Positions 57,973-64,000 of a stretch of DNA of 64,000 bases are shown here, in pieces (position 1 is the stretch's first letter; the number at the start of each line of letters is the position of its first letter). The position numbers and the translations under genes were made by a program. The notes under the pieces were generated by a model. That model was given only the letters and a program-made list of their open reading frames with translations. It searched no databases and was not told the DNA's origin. This DNA is from Pantoea deleyi (GTDB taxonomy: Bacteria > Pseudomonadota > Gammaproteobacteria > Enterobacterales > Enterobacteriaceae), in NCBI RefSeq assembly GCF_022647325.1, contig NZ_CP071405.1, forward strand, positions 3,596,001 to 3,660,000, read 5' to 3'.

Positions 57973-59333
57973 GCGAATCTCCCCGAGTTGGCCAGAAGAT
58001 TTTCAAAGCGAGTGTATCGTCCCTCAAACCGCAAACGCAGGGTGCCGGTAGGCCCCTGACGCTGTTTGCCGATGATAAGTTCAGCCAGACCCTTATCTGG
58101 TGAATTTTCGTTGTAGACCTCATCACGGTAAACAAAGATGATAACGTCAGCATCCTGCTCAAGCGCACCGGAGTCACGCAGGTCACCGTTGTTGGGCCGT
58201 TTATCAGCACGGCTTTCCAGAGAACGGTTGAGCTGAGAAAGAGCCACCACAGGGCACGCCATCTCTTTCGCCAGCGCTTTGAGTGAACGTGATATCTCGG
58301 CGATTTCCTGGGTACGATTCTCCTGATCCGGGCAACGCATAAGCTGCAGGTAGTCGAGGCCGATTATAGAGGGATTACCGTAGCGTCGGGCATTACGCCG
58401 CGCACGGACGCGAAGCATGGCCGGTGTCAGCCCGCTGGTATCATCAATGAGCAGGCGACCTTTTATATCTCCTGTCAGCAACGCGAAGGCACCCGACGCG
58501 CGTGCCCAGTCCTCTTCGTCCATTATTCCGCTTTTCATACGGGTCAGGTCAACGTTACCGAGCGACGATACCACGCGCATCAGAATCTGTTCAGTTGGCT
58601 GTTCAAGACTGTAAAACTGGCCGTTGGATTCTGTTTTTTTCATCAAAGAATTCATGATGATATTGATAAGGAGTGCAGTTTTTCCCATGGAGGGGCGTGC
58701 TGCGACGAGAATGAGGTCACCCGGCTGAAAACCGCTTGTGAAGGTGTCCAGTTCGTCAAACCCCGTCGGCGTGCCGGTGATACCGTCGGGCGTCTGGCAA
58801 CGACGTTCAAGCTCGGCCACCAGTTTTTCCAGACCATCCACAATGGTCACGCCCTGTTGCGGTTCGGCCCGCTCTGCCAGTTGCGTGATTTTTTGTTCGG
58901 CCATTTCCATCGCAGCGGCGATATTCGCGCCAGGTGCAACAGCAGATTCATGTATCTCATTACCGATTGCTGCCAGCTGGCGACCGCGACTGTAGCGGGC
59001 CACGATATCGCAGTAATGCGTGAGGTTGGCCACGCTCGGGGTATTTTTGGCAAGCTCGGCCAGGTAAGCAAATCCACCCAGTTGTTCAAGCGAGTCTTTG
59101 CCACGATTTTCAATACTTTCAGCCAGCGTAAGAAGATCGATCGGCTTGCCTGCTGCTACGAGGTGAGACATTGCCTTAAAGATTTCGCGATGAATCTTGT
59201 GGAAAAAGTCGTCGGTGTTGATGCGCAGAATAACTTCATCCCAGCAATCATTATCCAGCATCAATCCGCCAATGACGCTCTGTTCAGCGTCCTGGGAGTA
59301 AAGGCCAGGTATATTTCTGCGGTTGTCAGACAT
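57969..59333 (-). CDS. dnaB: Replicative DNA helicase DnaB, ICE-encoded copy
   Basis: This 454-residue DnaB-type helicase has an N-terminal domain (YSQDAEQSVIGGLMLDNDCWDEVILRINTDDFF), Walker A ARPSMGKT (212-219), GLDYLQLM (Walker B region) and VALSQLNRSLESRADKRPNNGDLRDSGALEQDADVIIFVYRDE, typical of the family, with a C-terminal IGKQRQGPTGTLRLRFEGRYTRFE. It should unwind the excised ICE for replication. Being on the ICE, it suggests autonomous replication during transfer. It overlaps parA by 8 bp and parB by 4. Confidence 0.93.
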   Translation of the reverse strand: MSDNRRNIPGLYSQDAEQSVIGGLMLDNDCWDEVILRINTDDFFHKIHREIFKAMSHLVAAGKPIDLLTLAESIENRGKDSLEQLGGFAYLAELAKNTPSVANLTHYCDIVARYSRGRQLAAIGNEIHESAVAPGANIAAAMEMAEQKITQLAERAEPQQGVTIVDGLEKLVAELERRCQTPDGITGTPTGFDELDTFTSGFQPGDLILVAARPSMGKTALLINIIMNSLMKKTESNGQFYSLEQPTEQILMRVVSSLGNVDLTRMKSGIMDEEDWARASGAFALLTGDIKGRLLIDDTSGLTPAMLRVRARRNARRYGNPSIIGLDYLQLMRCPDQENRTQEIAEISRSLKALAKEMACPVVALSQLNRSLESRADKRPNNGDLRDSGALEQDADVIIFVYRDEVYNENSPDKGLAELIIGKQRQGPTGTLRLRFEGRYTRFENLLANSGRFA

Positions 59334-60213
59334 TCACACCTCCGCTAACGGCGAAGGCATCAAATCGCGCCCGATGCTCCGGGAATAGTTCGCCCGCCAG
59401 CTTAAGCATGGAATCGAATGCGGAATCGCTAACGCGGGACGTTTTGTTTTCCAGCCGGTGCACGGGTTTTCCGCTGGCATGCCCCTGTTCATATACGGCC
59501 AGGTCATAGATACGGGTCTGCAGCATTGATACGACTATCTCATCAGTATGTGCACTGTATTCTTTGCTGTTAATGATGCTTTCTGCATGCCCGATAGTCG
59601 CTTTTGCCAGAGAGTTATACTTCATGCAGTTAACGAGCATCCGAATGGCCGGTAGTTTTATCCCGAAGGCAGAATAGGGCAGCAGGTCCTCCATAAGCGC
59701 GACCGTTCCCCTCAAAAACTCCCTGACGTCCGGCAATACAGGTTTAACCATGCCAATCATTTCACCGGTCGAGGCCAGTATAATCAGCTCAAGCATCACT
59801 GATTTGGCGCCCTGTGAGTCTATCAGGATGACGTCATAGCTTTTGAATAAGGGAGCAGAGAGCGCATTACGCAGACGAACGCGTCCGTCTGGCACATTAA
59901 GCATGTGAGTGGGCAGGAGATTACGGGGATCGTTTGAAGCAATAAGATGAAGATTATCTATGTCAGTGCGGGAGATGATGTTATCAGCCTCTGACAGGTC
60001 TGCGCTCTGCATAAGCAGTTCATACAGCCCGCATGGGGCTTCATAAGTCAGGGGAAATATACTGCTGGTTGTTGGCTGGGCATGGTCGCCATCAATAAGG
60101 AGAACCTTCAGGCCTGTATCGGCCAAAAACCCACCAAGATTAGCGGTTTGAGTTGATTTACCCTCTCCGCCTTTGGTAGAAATAACAGGTATGACTTTAG
60201 TTTTTGAATGCAT
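59326..60213 (-). CDS. parA: ParA/Soj-type partition ATPase
   Basis: This 295-residue protein has a deviant Walker A motif STKGGEGKST (12-21), then VLLIDGDHAQPTTS (Walker A' region) and YDVILIDSQGAK (Walker B). It is the first gene of the maintenance operon and lies about 70 bp from the attachment site. In related ICEs the ParA homologue keeps the excised circle and affects stability. The start at 60213 has AGGTGA upstream. Its promoter must lie between 60214 and the attachment site or within it, so expression could change on excision. Confidence 0.92.
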   Translation of the reverse strand: MHSKTKVIPVISTKGGEGKSTQTANLGGFLADTGLKVLLIDGDHAQPTTSSIFPLTYEAPCGLYELLMQSADLSEADNIISRTDIDNLHLIASNDPRNLLPTHMLNVPDGRVRLRNALSAPLFKSYDVILIDSQGAKSVMLELIILASTGEMIGMVKPVLPDVREFLRGTVALMEDLLPYSAFGIKLPAIRMLVNCMKYNSLAKATIGHAESIINSKEYSAHTDEIVVSMLQTRIYDLAVYEQGHASGKPVHRLENKTSRVSDSAFDSMLKLAGELFPEHRARFDAFAVSGGVNV

Positions 60214-60284
60214 TTGATCACCTGAACAACTGAACTGTTATCCAGGTACGAGCAAATGTGCGCTCAACTGCAATTCAGAAACAC

Positions 60285-60334
60285 GGGGATTGAAAATCCC
60301 CGTGTCCCTGGTTCGATTCCGGGTTCGGGCACCA
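60285..60334 (+). other. Attachment site: 3' 50 nt of tRNA-Phe (partial tRNA copy at the ICE end)
   Basis: The 50 bases match the 3' part of tRNA-Phe: anticodon arm GGGGATTGAAAATCCCC (GAA anticodon), variable loop, T arm CCTGGTTCGATTCCGGG, acceptor strand TTCGGGC and ACCA. Sequence upstream (towards parA) is not the 5' half of a tRNA, so the gene is incomplete here; the intact tRNA must lie at the other, integrase end. With its flank the anticodon arm forms longer 10-bp arms (ACACGGGGAT ... ATCCCCGTGT), a possible integrase-site symmetry. This marks the right end of the ICE. Confidence 0.92.
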
Positions 60335-60344
60335 TATTTAAAGA

Positions 60345-60361
60345 ACCCGCCTCTGGCGGGT
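60345..60361 (+). terminator. tRNA-Phe intrinsic terminator, copy 1
   Basis: Arms ACCCGCC and GGCGGGT with loop TCT, followed by a T run (TTTTTG), 11 bases after the CCA end. This is a normal terminator for the tRNA-Phe transcript. Confidence 0.9.
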
Positions 60362-60499
60362 TTTTGCGTTCTGAGGCGGACCCGCTATCGACGGTTCGAT
60401 TCACTCGCCACATCCTGTGGCTCGCCCTGTGGGTCGCGCAGACGCGCGATGCAAAAATGCCCGGCATTTTTGTCCGGGTTCGGGCACCATATTTAAAGA

Positions 60500-60516
60500 A
60501 CCCGCCTCTGGCGGGT
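60500..60516 (+). terminator. Terminator, copy 2
   Basis: The same hairpin and T run as at 60345, in the second repeat unit, at the same distance from the repeated CCA. Confidence 0.9.
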
Positions 60517-60642
60517 TTTTGCGTTTTGAGGCCAGCCCGCTATCGGCGGTTCGATTCACTCGCCACGTCCTGTGGGTCGCGCTGACGCGCGATGCAAAAA
60601 TGCCCGGCATTTTTGTCCGGGTGCGGGCACCAGATCCAAAGA

Positions 60643-60659
60643 ACCCGCCTCTGGCGGGT
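60643..60659 (+). terminator. Terminator, copy 3
   Basis: The same hairpin and T run in the third repeat unit, again just after the repeated tRNA tail. Confidence 0.9.
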
Positions 60660-60715
60660 TTTTGCGTTCTGAGGCGGACCCGCTATCGACGGTTCGATCA
60701 ACCCGCCGCCTGTGG

Positions 60716-61439
60716 CTCGCCCTCCATTCCCATCCCCCCCTCTTTCTCCCTGCCTGTTCTGCGGGCGGTACTACCACAGCCGGGACGATGCCCTTCTCTT
60801 TCCCGACGTTTCATTTCTCACTGCGATATTCGCCTCCCGGACTTTTCTGCTTTAGCCATCATGCTCTGCAAACGCCCGATGAACTCAGACAGCGCGCCTG
60901 CTGAGTGCGCCTTTTCTCTCCGCTTTGCCTTTTCTTTCGTGCGACCGTATGGCCGCCCCTGTAAACGCGCGCGCCTGAACGTGATCTTCAGCTGTCCGCC
61001 AGGCAGGTGGGCAATTCTTCTTTTTAAATAAAAAATAAAGAGAAATAAAAATAATTCTCAAATAGATAGTGCATTCCTATTTAATAACTCAAATTAATAA
61101 AACGCCGATAAAAACGATTCATTCACAAAAAAATATATAAATTATTAACATCAACAATAAATATGCAATGGTTATCCCGTATCACTTACCACATAAAACA
61201 GAAAGCAGGGGTACTTTTTTCTTTGAAAGAATTATAATGTTTTCGACTTATTACTAAGAGGAGAAACCCACTCTGCGTATAACGCAACGTCACCCTGAAT
61301 AATAAAAAGATCAAAAAAGATATATCCGCCTTTCGGTGAAAATCGTTACGCACATTTACAGTAATAATAAGAAATCTATTTATTTCTGGCTGTTATTTAC
61401 AAAACACAATAAAGCGACCCCAACAATAAAGGTAATCAC
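60716..61439. other. Gene-free chromosomal region upstream of the fimbrial operon
   Basis: The first half (60716-61015) is GC-rich without a supported gene: open frames there have no ribosome-binding site and pyrimidine-rich composition. The second half (61020-61439) is strongly AT-rich, as usual for upstream regions of fimbrial operons that are silenced by H-NS. The promoter of the fimbrial operon should be in it, but no single -35/-10 pair stands out. I see no inverted repeats like those of the fimS switch. Confidence 0.5.
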
Positions 61440-62024
61440 ATGAAAATGAAATTTAACAAGAAACTCTTTCTGGCATTAAGCGTGTCCGCGCTGTTTCCGG
61501 TAGGTTCTGCCCTGGCCGCAACCGCCAGCGGTGGCACGGTCAATTTTAACGGAAGCGTTGTGACCTCAGCCTGTGCCATCAGCGCCAACAGCGCCAACAT
61601 CGATGTAAACATGGGCGAAGTCCGCACGGCGACGCTGGCCACCGCAGGCAGCGAAGCCAGCGTTGGAAAAGCCTTTTCAATCACGCTGGAAGACTGCGCC
61701 ATCGCGGATACCTCAAAAGGCACGGAAGAGAACCCTGTCGCCGCCACCAGCGTCGCTGTGACCTTCTCGGGTACGCCAGACCTTAATGACAGCGGCAGCC
61801 TGGCCGCCGGTGTCAACGGGGGTCCGAATTCTGCGCAGAACGTGGCCATCCGTCTCTACGACGATCAGGGCAAAGTCGTGAAGCTGGGCGAAGCCACAAC
61901 CGCTATGCCGGTGCGTGAGGGTTCTAACACCATGAATTTCAGCGCGAAATATTATTCACCTAAGGGTGGCGCAACCGCGGGTGATGCCAGCGCCGTGGCC
62001 ACCTACACCGTGACCTACTCGTAA
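61440..62024 (+). CDS. Type 1-like fimbrial major subunit
   Basis: This 194-residue protein has a signal peptide (MKMKFNKKLFLALSVSALFP then VGSALA, cleavage before ATASGG). The mature part has the fimbrial-subunit pattern GGTVNFNGSVVTSACAIS, a second Cys in ITLEDCAIAD, and a C-terminal beta strand ending ATYTVTYS with the penultimate Tyr used in donor-strand exchange. It is the shaft subunit of a chaperone-usher pilus, secreted through the usher encoded downstream. The start has AAAGG upstream. A stem-loop follows its stop, which would keep downstream genes at lower level. Confidence 0.92.
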   Translation: MKMKFNKKLFLALSVSALFPVGSALAATASGGTVNFNGSVVTSACAISANSANIDVNMGEVRTATLATAGSEASVGKAFSITLEDCAIADTSKGTEENPVAATSVAVTFSGTPDLNDSGSLAAGVNGGPNSAQNVAIRLYDDQGKVVKLGEATTAMPVREGSNTMNFSAKYYSPKGGATAGDASAVATYTVTYS

Positions 62025-62029
62025 TCGCG

Positions 62030-62053
62030 ATGCCCGGCTTAACCGTCGGGCAT
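62030..62053 (+). terminator. Stem-loop between fimbrial subunit and chaperone genes
   Basis: Arms ATGCCCG and CGGGCAT flank a 10-nt loop, without a T run, five bases after the subunit stop. Such hairpins lower read-through or stabilise the subunit mRNA so that subunit exceeds chaperone and usher. Confidence 0.7.
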
Positions 62054-62076
62054 AAACCCGAAGTCAGGAGGAAAAA

Positions 62077-62757
62077 ATGCGTTATTTAAGCTGGATTTTT
62101 CTGGCAGCTGCACTCTGCTCTTCAGCCGCTCAGGCGGGGGGTGAAGGGTTAGGTGCGACACGCCTGGTCTACTCCTCCGCGGCGAAACAGTCCACCCTTC
62201 AGGTCCGGAATACCCACGAGACCGCCTCATTTTTAATTCAGTCCTGGATGGAAACCGCCAGCGGTGAGCGTACACAGGATTTTGTTATTACACCGCCGCT
62301 GTATCTTCTTAAACCGGCAACCGAAAGCGTTGTAAAAATTATTTTTAACGGTAAGGCACTGCCGCAGGATCGTGAAACCCTTTACTGGATGACGATTAAA
62401 GCTATTCCGCAGCAATCGGATAATAGCGCGGGGAATTCTCTGCAGTTCGCCTCTGCTAATCGCATTAAGTTATTTTACCGCCCTGCTTCACTGCCGGGTA
62501 ATGCGACTGAAGCGTGGAAAAGTGTGACCGCGAATTATAGCGCGGGCAAAGTGGTATTAAACAACCCCACTCCCTATTTTATTACCACGATTAACCTGAA
62601 GGTGGATGGTAAAGCCGTTAAGCCGGTTATGTTACCGCCGCAGTCCGGAACGGCGCTGGCGGATAAATTCAGCCAGGCCACATCGCTGAGTTTCCAGACG
62701 ATTAACGACTACGGTGCATGGACACCGGTTACCCGCGTCTCGTTAAACCAGAACTAG
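62077..62757 (+). CDS. Periplasmic fimbrial chaperone (PapD/FimC family)
   Basis: This 226-residue protein has a signal peptide (MRYLSWIFLAAALCSSAAQA) and two Ig-like domains. The N-terminal domain has LGATRLVYSSAAKQSTLQVRN with the subunit-anchoring Arg, FVITPPLYLLKPATESVVKI and LYWMTIKAIP. The conserved ANRIKLFYRP carries the second anchoring residue (Lys). It binds subunits and donates a strand until they reach the usher. AGGAGG lies upstream of the start. It is the second gene of the operon. Confidence 0.92.
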   Translation: MRYLSWIFLAAALCSSAAQAGGEGLGATRLVYSSAAKQSTLQVRNTHETASFLIQSWMETASGERTQDFVITPPLYLLKPATESVVKIIFNGKALPQDRETLYWMTIKAIPQQSDNSAGNSLQFASANRIKLFYRPASLPGNATEAWKSVTANYSAGKVVLNNPTPYFITTINLKVDGKAVKPVMLPPQSGTALADKFSQATSLSFQTINDYGAWTPVTRVSLNQN

Positions 62758-62777
62758 TTGCTTTAAGGGGTAAACGC

Positions 62778-64000
62778 GTGAAGATAAAAATCGTTTGTGC
62801 GGTGGTGGCTTTCCATACCCTGGGGTATACCGCAGCCGCGGAGAGTGATTTACGCTTTAACCCTGCCTTTCTGAATGGCGAAGGTGCTCCCGCGGCCGAT
62901 CTCTCCTGGGTTAATACGGGCAGCGCGCTGCCGCCGGGTGAATATAATATCAATGTCTACATCAACAAGACTTACGCCTTCACCGGTAACGTCAGTTTTG
63001 CAGTCAATAAATCCAGCGGGCAGGACGCCACCACCGCCTGTCTGACATCCGGCCAGCTTGAGGCACTGGGCGTCGATATGGCGCAGGCCAGAGGCGTCAG
63101 CCTGCCGCTGGCAAAGCAGTGCTACTTTCTTAATACGCTGTTTCCCGACAGCAGCACCGACTATGAGCCGCAAACGCTCACGCTCAATATCACCCTGCCC
63201 CAGAGCCAGATGCGTAATCTGCCGCGCGGCTTCGTTAGCCCGGAAAGCTGGGAGCAGGGCATCCGCGCCGGGTGGCTGAACTATGTGATCAACGGCTCAG
63301 ATAACACCTATAAATCGGGGAGTAAAACCCGCGATGAGCAGCTGTTTGCCAGCCTGAACAGCGGCGTAAACCTGGGTGCCTGGCGGCTGCGCGACTACAC
63401 CACCTGGACCCGGGATACGCATAAATTTAACCATGTACAGACGTGGCTGCAGCGGGATGTTCCGGCGCTGGAGGCCCAGTTTTACGCCGGGGAGACCTAC
63501 ACCTCCTCGCAGGTGTTTGACACGGTGGGTGTGCGCGGGCTGACGCTGAAAACGGATGAGAATATGCTGCCTGCCAGCCTGAGCGGCTACGCGCCCGAAG
63601 TGCGGGGAATTGCGCGCAGCAACGCCGTGGTGACGGTCCGGCAGACCGGCAATATCATCTATCAGACCAGCGTTTCGCCCGGTCCCTTTGTGCTCAGCGA
63701 CCTCTATCCCACCTCATCGGGCGGCGACCTCGACGTGACGATCAGGGAGAGCGACGGTTATGAGAGCCGGTTCACCGTGCCTTTCGCCAGCGTGCCTAAT
63801 CTGGTCCGCAGCGGCCAGGTCAGATATGCGCTCAGTGCGGGCAGATTTCAGCCGGTTAATAATCAGACTGCGCCAGCCTTTGCCCAGGGTGAACTCTTTT
63901 ATGGCTGGCAATATGGGCTGACTTTTTATGGGGGGATGCAGCTCTCGGAACGGTATCGCGGCGTGGCCGCCGGGATCGGCCAGAACCTGGGTCATCTGGG
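62778..64000 (+). CDS. Outer-membrane fimbrial usher (FimD/PapC family), 3' end beyond the window
   Basis: The frame begins with GTG at 62778 (AAGGGG upstream) and stays open to the last base, giving about 407 of roughly 830 residues. A signal peptide (MKIKIVCAVVAFHTLGYTAAA) is followed by the N-terminal periplasmic domain: DLRFNPAFLNGEGAPAADLSWVNTG ... LPPGEYNINVYIN. The barrel start has NSGVNLGAWRLRDYTTWTRD and GVRGLTLKTDENMLPASLSGYAPEVRGIARSNA, the usher plug region. It assembles and secretes the fimbria. No ATG start exists in frame, so GTG is taken. Confidence 0.92.
   Translation, partial: MKIKIVCAVVAFHTLGYTAAAESDLRFNPAFLNGEGAPAADLSWVNTGSALPPGEYNINVYINKTYAFTGNVSFAVNKSSGQDATTACLTSGQLEALGVDMAQARGVSLPLAKQCYFLNTLFPDSSTDYEPQTLTLNITLPQSQMRNLPRGFVSPESWEQGIRAGWLNYVINGSDNTYKSGSKTRDEQLFASLNSGVNLGAWRLRDYTTWTRDTHKFNHVQTWLQRDVPALEAQFYAGETYTSSQVFDTVGVRGLTLKTDENMLPASLSGYAPEVRGIARSNAVVTVRQTGNIIYQTSVSPGPFVLSDLYPTSSGGDLDVTIRESDGYESRFTVPFASVPNLVRSGQVRYALSAGRFQPVNNQTAPAFAQGELFYGWQYGLTFYGGMQLSERYRGVAAGIGQNLGHL

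Larger units (their letters stand above)
1..60334. mobile_element. Integrative and conjugative element, SPI-7/PAPI-1/PFGI-1 class, left end outside the window
   Basis: The element is recognised by gene content and order. At one end lie parA, dnaB, parB, TraR/DksA, DUF2786, DUF2857, STY4528, TIGR03761, topB, STY4534 and ssb. A pilL-V operon follows, then TraD and the TIGR037xx transfer proteins through VirB4 and TraG. All are on the minus strand apart from cargo. The right boundary is the partial tRNA-Phe at 60285-60334. No integrase or relaxase is in the window, so the element continues past position 1. Cargo lies at 1-8690, 13676-18855, 27598-28908 and 47135-48043. That the metabolite operon at 1-6823 is inside the element is inferred, because the missing integrase end must lie further left. 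Confidence 0.85.
60318..60715 (+). repeat. RtT-like tandem repeats of the tRNA-Phe 3' tail plus terminator
   Basis: The last 17 bases of the tRNA (TCCGGGTTCGGGCACCA) recur at 60473-60489 exactly and at 60616-60632 with one change. Each copy is followed by the same terminator and further shared sequence, giving units of 155 and 143 bp plus a third partial unit to about 60715. The 12-bp difference between units 1 and 2 is a deletion in a GTGG/CTCGCC stretch. Each of the first two units ends with a palindrome, 10-bp arms CAAAAATGCC and GGCATTTTTG (60452-60472 and 60595-60615). The pattern parallels the RtT repeats after E. coli tyrT. Confidence 0.9.

Noticed and set aside
60285..60334. Complete tRNA-Phe gene
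   Set aside because: The D arm and 5' acceptor strand are missing upstream of GGGGATTG; only the 3' 50 nt are present.
60417..61031. Open frame of 204 codons beyond the attachment site
   Set aside because: It runs through the tRNA-tail repeats and terminators, and its composition is that of repeated non-coding DNA.
61020..61439. fimS-like invertible promoter switch
   Set aside because: No paired inverted repeats flanking a segment and no fimB/fimE-like recombinase gene nearby.

Overview
This window is most of a large integrative and conjugative element (ICE) of the SPI-7 / PAPI-1 / PFGI-1 class, with an MPF-G type IV secretion system, inserted at the 3' end of a tRNA-Phe gene in an enterobacterial chromosome. 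The host is most likely an Erwiniaceae member such as Pantoea or Erwinia. That is an inference from the base composition, the enterobacterial fimbrial operon next door, and my recollection that ICEs of this type sit at tRNA-Phe in those genera. The right end of the element is visible at 60285-60334, a 50-nt copy of the tRNA-Phe 3' half with no 5' half. The left end, including the integrase, the relaxase and the intact tRNA, lies outside the window.

Layout, left to right. (a) 1-6823, plus strand: an AT-richer cargo operon for an unknown small molecule. It holds an RND exporter (5' end cut), a methyltransferase, a compact acyl/aminoacyl-adenylating enzyme, a nicotianamine-synthase-like methyltransferase, a citrate-synthase-like enzyme, a hotdog-fold protein and two small membrane proteins. 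(b) 6824-8730: non-coding sequence and two orphan AT-rich genes. (c) 8734-13413 and 19143-27424, minus strand: two blocks of the conjugation machinery (TraG, TIGR03755/3756/3757; then the VirB4-like ATPase to RAQPRD). (d) 13676-18855, inserted between those blocks: a GHKL ATPase / zinc-metallopeptidase (now in two reading frames) facing a CHAT caspase-like protease gene, the best candidate here for an undescribed, probably defensive, system. (e) 27598-28908: a plus-strand cargo islet (STM2901-like, DUF1493, GNAT). (f) 28999-35668: the coupling protein TraD and further transfer genes, including a membrane-anchored Mrr-type nuclease. (g) 35883-46964: a complete type IVb pilus operon, pilL to pilV, related to the R64 thin pilus. 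(h) 47135-48043: a FxLYD protein and a DUF4160/DUF2442 pair. (i) 48134-60213: the maintenance and replication module (ssb, STY4534, topB, TIGR03761, STY4528, DUF2857, DUF2786, TraR/DksA, parB, dnaB, parA).

Beyond the attachment site (60335 onward) is chromosome. The tail of the tRNA-Phe gene is repeated: three 17-bp copies, each followed by an intrinsic terminator, in units of about 143-155 bp. This resembles the RtT repeats of E. coli tyrT. Then come an AT-rich promoter region and a chaperone-usher fimbrial operon (major subunit, chaperone, usher running off the window).

How the parts work together. ParA, ParB, DnaB, TopB, SSB and the STY45xx proteins maintain and replicate the excised circle. 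The minus-strand transfer operons build the mating channel, TraD delivers DNA to it, and the pil operon makes a retractable mating-stabilising pilus. Cargo genes sit in gaps between conserved blocks, mostly in the opposite orientation and with lower GC. Genes inside the conserved blocks are tightly packed, often with ATGA or TGATG overlaps.
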